64,000 bases of DNA, from positions 930,001 through 994,000 of the forward strand of contig OZ219861.1 in assembly GCA_964291545.2 (NCBI GenBank), given 5' to 3'. The position numbers were made by a program, and so were the translations under genes. Position 1 is the stretch's first letter; each line of letters starts with the position of its first letter. This stretch comes from G963667675 sp964291545 (lineage in GTDB: Bacteria > Chloroflexota > Dehalococcoidia > Lucifugimonadales > UBA3495). This document shows, one piece after another, positions 42,884-52,113 of the stretch. The notes beneath the pieces are model-generated. The model made no database searches and was not told the DNA's origin. It saw only the letters and a program-made list of their open reading frames with translations.

Positions 42884-44038
42884 TTGATACCCAGATTGTC
42901 TTGTCCGAATAAGATCGCTGGTGTTGCCGGGTTGGCGATGTTGGCGACATTCTTGGCTGTGGCCTGCGGCTCCACTGATCCGGAGGAGGTGGAGATTAGC
43001 GTGTCAGTGCGGGACAAGCAGATGACGCCGGAAACGGTCCGAGTGACCCAACATGCCACGGTGACTTTGAAGATCGACAGCGACGCTCCGGGGTCTTTGC
43101 ACCTGCACGGGTATGACCTGGAGCAGGAAGTGACGCCCGGCGCTGTAGCGAACTTCGTCTTCGTGGCTGACGCCACCGGGCGCTACCGCATTGCCTTCCA
43201 CCCAGCGGCGTCCGGCGGTTCCCATGCAGGCGGGAGCCACGACGTCATGGAATCTGAAACTCCCGTCAGCATTTCAGTCATGGCCGAACAGGACGATGCG
43301 GGCGGGGTCAACGTGCGCATTGATACTGATGGTTGGCGGTGGGCGCCGGAAGAGGTAAACCTGGCCAACGCTCCGGGAGCGGGCCACGCCCACGTTTACG
43401 TGGACGGTGTGAAAATAAACCGGGTCTACGGGCCCTACTACTACCTGGCTGACGTGGAGCCGGGGATGCGCGAAATCCGGGTGACCTTGAACAGTAACAG
43501 CCACAACGAACTGACGTATGAAGGTCAACCGTTGGAAGACACAACCATGGTCGAGGTAGTCGAGGACGAAAGGCGGGGCTTGGTCGAACAGCCCAGCGTG
43601 AACGCCGATGCGCCCATGTCTGCGACAGCCATCGCTCACGCCGACCCCTTGGGAGGATACAACCTGCAGGTCTTGACCACCGGGTTTGAGTTCACGCCCC
43701 AGAACGCAGGCAGGGAACACGTTGCGGGTCAAGGGGTCGGGTACGTGTCAATTAACGGCGAGTTGCATGCCCGGCTCTACAGCCCGTGGCTGAAGCTGCC
43801 CGGCCTTGAGCCAGGAATGCACGAAATTGTGGTTTCTCTTGCTGGCAATCAAGGGCATCCCTACCAGTGGGAAGGCGGCCCAGTGGAGGCGTCCGTTATG
43901 GTCCACGCCTCGGCAGAGGAACGGTCGAGCGGGTCGCACGACCACGGCGAGGCAGATCAAGGGAACGGTGCCGGCGCCGAAACTCCGGCTGCGGAAGCTG
44001 AATATGACGTTGGTTACCTGGAGGTGCACCCAAGGTAA
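42884..44038 (+). CDS. Lipoprotein with cupredoxin-like domain and two repeated beta domains
   Basis: Lipobox AVAC (Cys28). Residues about 35-115 resemble a cupredoxin fold (SLHLHGYDLEQEVTPGAVAN, then GRYRIAFHPAAS with His residues), possibly copper-binding but not proven. Two homologous segments follow: GWRWAPEEVNLA with HAHVYVDGVKINRVYGPYYY and EPGMREIRVTLNSNSHNELTYEG; then GFEFTPQNAG with GYVSINGELHARLYSPWLKL and EPGMHEIVVSLAGNQGHPYQWEG. The C-terminus is His- and Asp-rich (GSHDHGEADQ). It starts with TTG at 42884, set by GGAGGGG at 42875-42881. Confidence 0.65.
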   Translation: MIPRLSCPNKIAGVAGLAMLATFLAVACGSTDPEEVEISVSVRDKQMTPETVRVTQHATVTLKIDSDAPGSLHLHGYDLEQEVTPGAVANFVFVADATGRYRIAFHPAASGGSHAGGSHDVMESETPVSISVMAEQDDAGGVNVRIDTDGWRWAPEEVNLANAPGAGHAHVYVDGVKINRVYGPYYYLADVEPGMREIRVTLNSNSHNELTYEGQPLEDTTMVEVVEDERRGLVEQPSVNADAPMSATAIAHADPLGGYNLQVLTTGFEFTPQNAGREHVAGQGVGYVSINGELHARLYSPWLKLPGLEPGMHEIVVSLAGNQGHPYQWEGGPVEASVMVHASAEERSSGSHDHGEADQGNGAGAETPAAEAEYDVGYLEVHPR

Positions 44039-44156
44039 TTTAGCCTCCGCCAGTTGGCTCACCCCGCGTGAAAGTTGGGCTTTATGGGAACCAATTTGCC
44101 TTTGTCTACGTCAATACGTGCATAGCCAATCTTGTAGTCATGGCCGAGTAATTCCG

Positions 44157-45308
44157 ATGAAGACCAAAGTAATCCCAGCAGTGTTTTCGATTATCGTCGC
44201 CTGGGCCGTGCTGGCGGCGGCCTGCCAGGGCGGGCCAGGGCCTGACAATGCGACGGTGGAAGTTGCGTCGGGCCGGACCCCCAACGCTTCTATCTCCGGC
44301 ACCGTCACCTACCGGGAGCGGCTGGCCCTTAGTCCTGAAGCAAAGCTCATCGTAGAGTTAAGGGACGTTTCATACGCCGACGCCGCGGTCCCGCTGATTG
44401 CCCGGCAGACAGTTACCGGTCCCGGCCAAGTGCCCATCAGCTTCAGGGTGGAATATAACCGGGAAGACATAGACCCGCGGAACACGTATGGCATAAGCGC
44501 TAGGATCGTCGAGTCGGACGGCCGTCTGGCCTTCACCAACGACACGGCATATGACGTAATCACCGGCGGCAATCCCAATAAGGTGGACATGCTGTTGGTA
44601 CTGGTGGAGCCCCCACCGGACCTGATCGACAGCGGCGAAGACTGGAGAACCTGGGTGGAGGTTCCGGCGCCAATCACCTGGGCCAACCTCATACCCAACG
44701 AGCCGGAACCCCTTTTGCGGATTGCCTATTACCAGTCGACGATAGAAAACTGCGGCCGTCCCGGCAACGAGAAGCTGGAAGTGGACGGCTACGACATCAT
44801 CGCCGAGGTGACGCTGATGCAGCCGCCTGATACTGCCTGGGCGGTCCCCTGCTATGAGGAAGTGGTGGAATTGGACACCGTCCTAGCCATCGAAGATAAT
44901 CTGGAGCCAGGAAAGACCTACAGAGTCATCGTTAACGGGCTAGAGACCACAACTTTCAGCGTACCGGAGGCCCACCTGGGCTACACCTTCATCGCAGAGT
45001 CGCCTATTGAAAGCGTGGAGGTGATGACGCTGGAAAGCCATCCGCCGCAGTACCAACTGCGGGTTGTGTCGGGGATGCCTAAGGGAAGCAGCTGCTCCCA
45101 GTTCAACGGGTACGAAATCCGGCGGCCAGAACCGAACAACATAGAGGTGGCCATCACCCACCATCAGGTTTCCGACCCGGATGTGGCCTGCACGGCCGAT
45201 TATCCTATGGTCGAGACCGTCGTTCCGTTAGGTTCGGACTTCGAGCCCGGCGCGGAATATGCCGTCAGAGTGAACTCGGGCAACGCCCAAAAGTTTGTGG
45301 CTCAGTAG
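44157..45308 (+). CDS. Lipoprotein with YbaY/YscW-like domain and duplicated Cys-containing module
   Basis: Lipobox AAAC (Cys23). Residues about 45-155 match the YbaY/YscW lipoprotein domain: ISGTVTYRERLALSPEAKLI, VELRDVSYADAAVP and FRVEYNREDIDPRNTYGISA. The rest holds two related modules: one with CGRP...VDGYDIIAEV...PCYEEVVELDT and DNLEPGKTYRVIVNG; the other with CSQFNGYEIRRPE, CTADYPMVETVVPLG and FEPGAEYAVRVNSG. Each has a Cys pair that could form a disulfide. ATG at 44157; the frame upstream overlaps the previous gene. Function unknown. Confidence 0.68.
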   Translation: MKTKVIPAVFSIIVAWAVLAAACQGGPGPDNATVEVASGRTPNASISGTVTYRERLALSPEAKLIVELRDVSYADAAVPLIARQTVTGPGQVPISFRVEYNREDIDPRNTYGISARIVESDGRLAFTNDTAYDVITGGNPNKVDMLLVLVEPPPDLIDSGEDWRTWVEVPAPITWANLIPNEPEPLLRIAYYQSTIENCGRPGNEKLEVDGYDIIAEVTLMQPPDTAWAVPCYEEVVELDTVLAIEDNLEPGKTYRVIVNGLETTTFSVPEAHLGYTFIAESPIESVEVMTLESHPPQYQLRVVSGMPKGSSCSQFNGYEIRRPEPNNIEVAITHHQVSDPDVACTADYPMVETVVPLGSDFEPGAEYAVRVNSGNAQKFVAQ

Positions 45309-45369
45309 AGAGCCTACCGGTGGGCAGTTAGCCTGTCCCTGGCGCTAGGGACTATCTGGAGACTGCAGC

Positions 45370-46557
45370 CTACGGTTGGGCAGGCGGGGTCGGTAGGGCG
45401 CTGAGGTCAGAGGGCACGTAACCTACCATCTCCACGAAGCCGTTGCCCGACACCGGCGCACCATTTTTGCTCCCCGCGGCGGCGGCGGAACCTTCCCAGT
45501 AGACCACCGGTATGATTTCGCTGATGGCATACTCCGATTCTTCAATCGCCGGAACCAGATCCAGTTCAAGCGCCAAGGAGCCGATGCCCAAGGTCCAGCC
45601 CATGGGATAGACACCCCCGGTTTCGGGGCTCGTCCAGGAACCAGTGGGGTCTAGTGAAATGTCTTCGCTTGGCAGGTGCACGGGGCTGGAGTCCGGAGAG
45701 ACGTAGGTGCCGTAGGTGGCAATATGCGCGCCCTCTTCCTGCTCCCAGACCACCGAGACCATCAGGTCGGAACCGTCGTCCAAGTTCAGGCTGAGCCAGT
45801 CCCATCCGATGTTGGCAATGGTGAAATCGCCCCACTGGTGGTCCATCCAAGCGGTCCCTGTCACATCGTGGGGAACGCCCGAAATAGACACGGTGCCCGC
45901 CGTCTCCAACCGGGTGCGGGAATAGTAATAGGTCTTGCCGGCTATGCCCAGGTCCACTAGTCCTGTTCCATGGTGAAGCACCGGAAGTCTTACTGAATTG
46001 GCCTGGAGGTCCACGGAGGAGTCCCCTATTTGGAACGACAGTTGGTAATCATCGCCGTCCCCGCTCATGCGCCAGCTATTCGCGGAGAGGTCGAAATGCC
46101 CCGACGACGACTCAGTCGTGGACACGGTGGCTTGCTCCGCGGTCAAGTGCAGGTCTTCGCTGTGGTCGGCCCAGCTCAACTGGACCACCCTGGGCGTGAG
46201 ACCCGAGCTCAGAGCCGACTGAAAGGTGACGAAATGGTAGCTGAACTTCCGGCCGTCGACTGTCGCCAAGTGGCCGTTGAAGTACCACCATTCCAGTGGT
46301 GAGAGGTGTACCCCTTCGTCGTGGGGCAGCCGCACGACGCCGTCGGGCTCCATAGGGGCGAGGGAAGGTCCAGGAAAAGGGGTCGGCGTTGGCGACGGTT
46401 CCAGCGTAACCGCAGCGCTGGGAGTTGGCGACGGAGTTGCTACGGGGGAAGGCTCCGGCAACCCGTTGGCCCCGTTGCCACATGCTCCCAATATGAATGC
46501 CAATATGGCTGCCGCTAGAAGGGAGGAAACTAGACCTACCAGACGGGTCAAGTACAT
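45370..46557 (-). CDS. AttH/CrtC-like lipocalin-fold lipoprotein
   Basis: Lipobox LGAC (Cys26), Pro/Thr linker to about residue 65, then the carotenoid 1,2-hydratase/AttH lipocalin-like domain: SPLEWWYFNGHL and, in the second half, GTAWMDHQWGDF, both signature motifs. CrtC enzymes hydrate carotenoids, but with no carotenoid genes here and a lipoprotein anchor this is better called AttH-like, function unknown. 395 residues. Convergent with the YbaY-like gene. Confidence 0.8.
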   Translation of the reverse strand: MYLTRLVGLVSSLLAAAILAFILGACGNGANGLPEPSPVATPSPTPSAAVTLEPSPTPTPFPGPSLAPMEPDGVVRLPHDEGVHLSPLEWWYFNGHLATVDGRKFSYHFVTFQSALSSGLTPRVVQLSWADHSEDLHLTAEQATVSTTESSSGHFDLSANSWRMSGDGDDYQLSFQIGDSSVDLQANSVRLPVLHHGTGLVDLGIAGKTYYYSRTRLETAGTVSISGVPHDVTGTAWMDHQWGDFTIANIGWDWLSLNLDDGSDLMVSVVWEQEEGAHIATYGTYVSPDSSPVHLPSEDISLDPTGSWTSPETGGVYPMGWTLGIGSLALELDLVPAIEESEYAISEIIPVVYWEGSAAAAGSKNGAPVSGNGFVEMVGYVPSDLSALPTPPAQP

Positions 46558-46685
46558 GCATCTATCATATTACTGCAATGGCCCGGCTGTCGCCGACGAT
46601 AGGGACCCCTGTTAACCCCGCGGTTTCCTTCGACCGGCGCAGGAAGAACGTGTGATGAATGGCCGTGGTGGAGGGCGAGCGGGAT

Positions 46686-49004
46686 CTAGCCGGCTTTGAC
46701 GCCGTCTACGACTATTACCCCGGCGTCCACCAGCCGCTGGTATTGGTCGCCCAGGCCGTGTTCTTCCAGAATTTCGCGAGCGTGCTTGCCGGGCTTGGGC
46801 GCGGGGCACCCAGCCCGAACGGGGGTGCGGGACAGGCGGAAGGCCGGGCCGCAGGTGGTGACCAGGCCGATTTCGTCGTGTTCCCGGGTTAGGCTGAGGC
46901 CGTGGGTTTTTACCCAAGGGTCGAACATCAACTCGGCGAAATCGGTGACCACCCGGTGGGCCCCGATGCCAGCGTGGTTGAGATCACTTACCCACGCGCT
47001 CACTGGTTTTGCCGGGAAGCGGGTCTCCAATGCCTTGGCCAATGCCTTGCCGCGCAGCGGCTCGATGCCCTCCAGCCCATCGGCCCGCACAATCCGCGGC
47101 AGGTCCGACTCCCGGGCGCCCAGGAATAGCCATCCGTCCCGGGCGCGGTAGGCGCGGTGCAGGGGGCCACTGCCCAAGGCGTCTTGGCCATGGGGCTCGT
47201 CCCAGGTCTTGCCCTGGTACGACTGCATGAAGGGAGACTGGAAGGTCAGGGCGGTATAGGCGAGGGAAGCATCGACTAATTGGCCCTCGCCGGTGCGCCT
47301 CCGGTGCAGCAGGGCTAAGGCAACGCCGAATGCGCCCATGAAGCCGGTGCCGTAATCGTTTATCGGGCTGGGCTGCTGCACCGGGACTCCGTCGCCGCCG
47401 AAACGGACAGCCATGCCCGTGACCGACTGCACGAAGGGATCGTGGCCCGGGCGTCCTGCCCAGGGCCCGGCGTGGCCGTAGGCTTTGAGCGAGGCGTAGA
47501 TGATGCCCGGCTTGCGGCGGCGCACGTCTTCATAGCCCAGGCCCAGTTCTTCCAGCTTGCCTGCCCGGTAGTTCTCGACCACCACGTCGGCGTCCTCGAG
47601 CATCTTCCAGAAGACATTCCGGCCTTGCTCGGTTTTGAGGTCCAGAAGGATGCTGCGCTTGCCCTGGTTGATGTCGTTATGGAGGACGACTACCGGTTCC
47701 CGGCTGGGATGGTTTATTTTGATTACGTCGGCGCCGAACTCGGCCATGGTGCGCCCCAGGGTGGGGCCGGCCAGCTCGATGCACAGGTCCAGCACCCGCA
47801 CTCCGTCCATGGCGGCCCGCATTGTTGTCTCTGCTACCGGGCGGCCGTTGTCCGGCCGATGGGATGCCAGCCAGGAGAGGATTTCCGCCCGGTGCTGGTC
47901 GGGGATGGGCGCAGGGCCTCTCACCTCGCCCGGCGTTTGCGACATGCGGACGTTGACGTTGGGTTGCAGCATACTGCCGTAGAGCGGGTCGTCAACCGGC
48001 ACAAACATCTTGGATTGCCGGGCGTGGGGGTGCTTGGTCCACTCCTCGCCGGTGCGGCAGAGCGCGCCCTCGCCTCCCGCCTCGGCCACCAGGTCTTCCC
48101 ACTCCTGGGCTGTGCGGGTCTCGAATAGCTCTGCGGCCCGCCGGATGGCTTCTTCGGCTACGGCCGGGTCTTTGGCCAGCAGGTCGAAATCGGTGAGTCC
48201 CTGGGCGTCCCAAGAGGTGATGCCGACCTCCTCTACGACCCGTCGCCAGTTCCGGTTGGAGGACCCGTTGAAGTAGAACCAGCGGCCGTCTTTGCACCGG
48301 TAGAAGCCGTTCCAGGGCCCGTAATGCCGCGGTTCGCCGAACCTGCCGTTGCTGTAGGGATAGGTGACGTCGTTGGAAGGGTGGTGGTGGCTGATGGCGC
48401 GGTAGGCGTTGGTGGTGAACATGGCGTCGAACAACGGGACTTCGACGTGCTGCCCTGTTCCGTCCCGATGCCGTGCGTTGAGGGCCATGGCGATGCTTAT
48501 CACCCCCTGGAAGGCGGCAAAGGTAGAGGCTATAGGCAGGCCGGTATAGACGGGCCGGTCGCTGTCTTTATTGCCCGACTTCACGAGGTAGGTGGCGGTG
48601 GCGGCCCCGACGACACCTTCGTAGGCTGGCACAGCGGAGCGGGGATCGTCGGACGCGAATCCCGGAAGGGAGCAGTACACCAACCGGGGGTTGGCCCTGG
48701 TCATGGCCGACGGACCGAGGCCCAGGCGGTCCATGACCCCGGGGCGGAAATTCTCCACGACCACGTCGGCGGTCCGGATAAGAGCTTGGGCGGTTGTCAA
48801 GTCGGCTGCCCGTTTCAGGTCGAGAACGATGCTGCGCTTGCCCCGGTTCCAGGTGGCGTTGGCCGGGGTCTTCCAGCGGGGGCCTCCCGTCGGGTCGACT
48901 TTGATGACGTCGGCGCCCTGGTCGGCCAGTAGCATGCCGGCCAAGGGGCCGGCTATGTATTGGCCGAAGTCGATGATGCGGACGCCGTGGAGGGCACCTG
49001 GCAT
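46686..49004 (-). CDS. Fused double CaiB/BaiF CoA-transferase
   Basis: Two complete type III CoA-transferase domains in one 772-residue chain. Domain 1 (about 1-390): IIDFGQYIAGPLAGMLLADQ then GADVIKVDPTGG, RGKRSIVLDLK, ADVVVENFRPGVMDRLGLG; Glu instead of the catalytic Asp in VPAYEGVVGAA. Domain 2 (about 398-772): VLDLCIELAGPTLGRTMAEF, QGKRSILLDLK, and a normal Asp in RPGHDPFVQSVTG. The ATG at 49004 follows a perfect AAGGAGG site; an upstream frame to 49082 is discounted. Since the enzymes work as interlocked dimers, the fusion may bring one active and one altered half together. Confidence 0.9.
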   Translation of the reverse strand: MPGALHGVRIIDFGQYIAGPLAGMLLADQGADVIKVDPTGGPRWKTPANATWNRGKRSIVLDLKRAADLTTAQALIRTADVVVENFRPGVMDRLGLGPSAMTRANPRLVYCSLPGFASDDPRSAVPAYEGVVGAATATYLVKSGNKDSDRPVYTGLPIASTFAAFQGVISIAMALNARHRDGTGQHVEVPLFDAMFTTNAYRAISHHHPSNDVTYPYSNGRFGEPRHYGPWNGFYRCKDGRWFYFNGSSNRNWRRVVEEVGITSWDAQGLTDFDLLAKDPAVAEEAIRRAAELFETRTAQEWEDLVAEAGGEGALCRTGEEWTKHPHARQSKMFVPVDDPLYGSMLQPNVNVRMSQTPGEVRGPAPIPDQHRAEILSWLASHRPDNGRPVAETTMRAAMDGVRVLDLCIELAGPTLGRTMAEFGADVIKINHPSREPVVVLHNDINQGKRSILLDLKTEQGRNVFWKMLEDADVVVENYRAGKLEELGLGYEDVRRRKPGIIYASLKAYGHAGPWAGRPGHDPFVQSVTGMAVRFGGDGVPVQQPSPINDYGTGFMGAFGVALALLHRRRTGEGQLVDASLAYTALTFQSPFMQSYQGKTWDEPHGQDALGSGPLHRAYRARDGWLFLGARESDLPRIVRADGLEGIEPLRGKALAKALETRFPAKPVSAWVSDLNHAGIGAHRVVTDFAELMFDPWVKTHGLSLTREHDEIGLVTTCGPAFRLSRTPVRAGCPAPKPGKHAREILEEHGLGDQYQRLVDAGVIVVDGVKAG

Positions 49005-49143
49005 CCAGACCTCCTTAATTAAATGCGGGTGCCGATTGCAGGGAACACCGAACATGTTACCCAAGGCGGGGCCTGCCAGCAAGGTTAGCCATGGCCTGCC
49101 AGGGTAGGGAGTGGAGGGAGGGGCGAGGCGGTTGCGGGCGCGT

Positions 49144-49195
49144 TGGCCCTTCGATTTCCCTCAGGACAGGCGCTTCGACAAGCTCGGGTGAGCGG
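49144..49195. repeat. Dispersed TTCGA-type repeat, opposite orientation
   Basis: CCTTCGATTTCCCTCAGGAC followed by GCTTCGACAAGCTCGG; related in composition to the TTCGTCCTGAG elements read on the other strand. Confidence 0.5.
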
Positions 49196-49251
49196 GTGGG
49201 TGTTGAGAGGGCGAGGTTAGATGAGGTCATGGAGGTGCCGGTGGAGCGGGG

Positions 49252-49830
49252 CTAGATAAGGTCGTGGAGGTAGCGGTGCAACAGGAATTTAATCAGGGCC
49301 AGCAGCAGGACAGCGCCGATGATGATATATAGAGTGTCCATTTCCACGGGCTTGACGCCTATTCCCAACACTGTCCCAGCGGCCGGCGGATGCTCCATGT
49401 CAGTAGTGGACATAGCCAGCATCAGAAGCCCCAAGGAGACGGCCAAAATGCCTGCGCGGAGGGTGGATGTGAGAGAGTCCTCCAGGGGAGTGGAAAACAG
49501 TAGTAGGGAGCACGCCACGCCGATTATCACCCCTAGGGAATGTCCACCTACCAAACCCCGGAGGGATGCAGAGCGGTAGGAAGGGCTCAGGAATATGATA
49601 ATTGCGCTGGAACCCAGGCCAACGGCAAGAGCGGCGTCGGAAAGGGAGTCTACGAGTAGCAGGATGGCGAACAGGGCCGCGGTCGCCAAACCGACCTGAA
49701 TAAGGTAATTCTTGTGGGAACGACGGAACTGGGGGTCCAATAGCTGTAGTTTGGGCGCATAGTGGCGGTGCAGGTACAACGCGAGGAAGATGAGCCGACG
49801 GATGACCCTGATACTCGTCGGCTTCCGCAT
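49252..49830 (-). CDS. HPP-family membrane protein
   Basis: HPP family, named for the motif seen here as HPPAAGTVLGIG. A hydrophilic N-terminus is followed by about four to five hydrophobic helices (YLIQVGLATAALFAILLLVDS, LAVGLGSSAIIIFLS, GVIIGVACSLLLF, AGILAVSLGLLMLAM, TLYIIIGAVLLLALIKFLL). Family members have been linked to nitrite transport, but this is not general. ATG at 49830 or an in-frame TTG at 49872; neither has a strong ribosome site. Confidence 0.75.
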   Translation of the reverse strand: MRKPTSIRVIRRLIFLALYLHRHYAPKLQLLDPQFRRSHKNYLIQVGLATAALFAILLLVDSLSDAALAVGLGSSAIIIFLSPSYRSASLRGLVGGHSLGVIIGVACSLLLFSTPLEDSLTSTLRAGILAVSLGLLMLAMSTTDMEHPPAAGTVLGIGVKPVEMDTLYIIIGAVLLLALIKFLLHRYLHDLI

Positions 49831-50090
49831 TCTGTTCGGGGTTCCTGCCTGGTCAGCCACTCCGATTCCCAATCGCCGTGTCGTCGGCCTCGGTTTATCC
49901 TACCACCTGCACGTTGGCGCACACACTCCTAGAAGCGCGCGGCTTAACAGCAAACGGCTGGTCCTGGGCCTCGTCATGGGCAACGGAGCATTTGCACAAG
50001 CAGGCAGCTAGTCCGCGGACGAGCGGCCAGCCGGCGGTCCAAGAGCGGATGGTTGTCCGGCTGGCCCTTGATCTCCAGCGGCAGCGCAGG

Positions 50091-50668
50091 TTAATTGTTG
50101 GTCTTTCCGGCTTCCATGCGGGCCAGGATATCGCGTATTTCGGTGAGGAGACCTGCTACGCCGGCAACAGCGGGGGCGTCAGCGCTGGTCGTGTCGAAGT
50201 CAAGCAGGATCTGGCTCTGACGGAGCACCGCATCACGGAATTCGACGGGGTAAATAACGCTAACGAGTTCACTGTCGCTCATCCCAGTGCCGCCGGACTG
50301 CCCGGCGGTCTCCACTTCCAGACCCTGCAGCCCGTAGTGGCGCATCAACGGACCGTCGTGGAGGTGCAGGTCGGTGATACGGTTGAGGGGGATGGTGGCC
50401 TCGGAACGGGTAACAACGCCCTTCTTGATCTCCAGGGCAACGGTGGTTAGCCTGGCTGAGGCCCGCCGTAGTAGTCTGGGCCAAACCATAGGCTGAACAA
50501 CCACTAGAAAGGGATAAGGGGAATTCCGGCCAAGGTGATTAACAGTAGCAACGACACCCACCATCTGCCGTAAGGTATTATGTTGACATCGAATCGGGCC
50601 CCCAGCAAAGTGCGGCCGGTAACGCTGGGCTGTTCAAGTTGGCTGGCCATCTTGGTGTCCTCCTCCAT
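50091..50668 (-). pseudogene. Broken bacterial PH-domain (YdbS-like) membrane protein gene
   Basis: The 5' part reads MASQLEQPSVTGRTLLGARF, then PYGRWWVSLLLLITLAGIPLIPF, followed by an in-frame TAG. After the stop the same frame still codes WLFSLWFGPDYY; the remainder (RRASARLTTVALEIKKGVVT, PLNRITDLHLHDGPLMRHYG) is in the next frame. One stop plus a one-base deletion near 50459-50466 thus separate two halves of one PH-domain protein (PF03703-like). Starts are possible at 50668 or 50650. It could be decay or assembly error. Confidence 0.7.
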
Positions 50669-50713
50669 TAGTGCGGGGGTCGCCGCGGCGGGTAGTGCGG
50701 CTGGCCATCTTGG
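50641..50713. repeat. 15-bp direct repeat at the pseudogene start
   Basis: GGCTGGCCATCTTGG occurs at 50641-50655 and again at 50699-50713. The first copy includes the start codon of the PH-domain pseudogene, so a small segment of its 5' end was duplicated. Confidence 0.7.
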
Positions 50714-50781
50714 CGCAGCTACTCTACCGCGGCAACCGGCGGTGGCAGAGCGGGCTGGCTTTTGGCCCAGGAAGTAGACGA

Positions 50782-51723
50782 ATGCTGACGGTAATATGCT
50801 CGTTATGGGAGCGGCCAAGGCTGAGGGTTGCCCTCGGCCTGATTTTGATGGTGTTGGTAATCTTTTACGGCCTTATTTCGTTTTACATGGCCCGCGGCGT
50901 CACCACCGCCGAACGTAATCAACAAGAGGACCATCCGCGCAACTACGGACTGTCGGCGGAGGATGTAGAGTTCCGTCCGCGAGGCGGCGACCTGCGGTTG
51001 AGTGGGTGGTACATCCAGGGGGAACGCGACAATGGGATTGATGCGCCCCACTTGATATTCGTGCATGGCCTGGGCAACGTGCGTTCCGGGAATGAAGCCG
51101 TAGACCTGGCCGACCGGCTGGTAGAACGGGGATACAGCATCTTGATGTTCGATTTACGGGGGCACGGCTCGTCGGAAGGCACACGGGTTTCCGGCGGATA
51201 CTTCGAGCAGCGGGACGTACTGGGAGCCTACGACTACCTGGTAGACCGGCGAGGCGCCAAGGCCGGGAAGGTTGGGCTGATGGGATTTTCCATGGGCGGG
51301 TCAACTGCGATCCTAGCCGCGGTGAACGAGCCGGGCATCGGAGCGGTGGCAGCCGACAGCCCGTACGCGGCGGCCTCGGAACTGATTGCACAGGAGACGG
51401 CGCGCCGGACTGTCTTTCCCAAATGGGTGACTCCGGCATTCCTGCCCACGGCGAAGCTCATGGCGAGTACGATCTATGGCATCGACATCGGCGCGCTGAC
51501 GCCGGTGAAGGCGGTGGCTGAATTGGACTACCCGGTGTTGATTATCCACGGGTTAAATGACGACCGGGTCCCCGTTGACCACGGCGAGCGGGTTGCCGAC
51601 GCGGGCTACGCCGGTACGGTCTGGTGGCCGACGGACGCCCCGGGACACATTGAGTCGTTCGATACCTATCCGGACGAATACACCGGGCGGGTGGACGATT
51701 ATTTTGCGGGGCTGCTGAAGTAG
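50782..51723 (+). CDS. Membrane-anchored alpha/beta hydrolase
   Basis: One N-terminal membrane segment (VALGLILMVLVIFYGLISFYM) followed by an external serine hydrolase: FVHGLGNVRSG, LMFDLRGHGSSEG, nucleophile GFSMGGS, VLIIHGLNDDRVP with the acid and DAPGHIES with the catalytic His. 313 residues. ATG at 50782 with AGGAAG upstream; the open frame to 50671 lacks support. Resembles YqkD/BEM46-type membrane hydrolases. It is divergent from the PH-domain pseudogene. Confidence 0.82.
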   Translation: MLTVICSLWERPRLRVALGLILMVLVIFYGLISFYMARGVTTAERNQQEDHPRNYGLSAEDVEFRPRGGDLRLSGWYIQGERDNGIDAPHLIFVHGLGNVRSGNEAVDLADRLVERGYSILMFDLRGHGSSEGTRVSGGYFEQRDVLGAYDYLVDRRGAKAGKVGLMGFSMGGSTAILAAVNEPGIGAVAADSPYAAASELIAQETARRTVFPKWVTPAFLPTAKLMASTIYGIDIGALTPVKAVAELDYPVLIIHGLNDDRVPVDHGERVADAGYAGTVWWPTDAPGHIESFDTYPDEYTGRVDDYFAGLLK

Positions 51724-52113
51724 GGATGGGGATGGCTGCGGGAGAATTGGGCATCAAGTGCGTCGCCTCGCGCTATATTGCCCAAATATAAAGCACCCGT
51801 TAGCAGCGTGGGTCTCCATAAACTTTCCATGCCACGGAGGCCCATATTCGATTGTGGAAGCCCAATCCGCATCTCAGCGGGGGTATTTTGACTTTGTAAG
51901 GCATCCGTCGGGCGCTCGGCAGACCAAGTCTCACGGAACCTTACGACGACAGCGACCGGCAGGGAATCAAGGAGGCCATTGTGAACGCTCACGCCCATTG
52001 CGAACTTAGGCAGATTATTGACGTGCTAGCAAATCGTTGTCGCATTGGGTATCGTCAGGGCGATACAGCGTGCTAATTCGCCAGAATTAAGATAGCCGCA
52101 CACGGGGGGCGAA
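51724..52113. other. 390-bp gene-free region
   Basis: No credible coding sequence, repeat or hairpin. Nothing recognised beyond presumed promoters. Confidence 0.5.

Noticed and set aside
43806..44156. N-terminal extension of the YbaY-like lipoprotein
   Set aside because: It overlaps the previous gene in another frame, and the ATG at 44157 gives a perfect lipoprotein signal.
45370..46557. Carotenoid hydratase CrtC
   Set aside because: It has the signature motifs of the wider AttH/CrtC fold, but is a lipoprotein with no carotenoid genes nearby.
50496..50498. TAG read-through (pyrrolysine or recoding) in the PH-domain gene
   Set aside because: A second lesion (frameshift) follows within about 40 bases and no recoding genes are seen.
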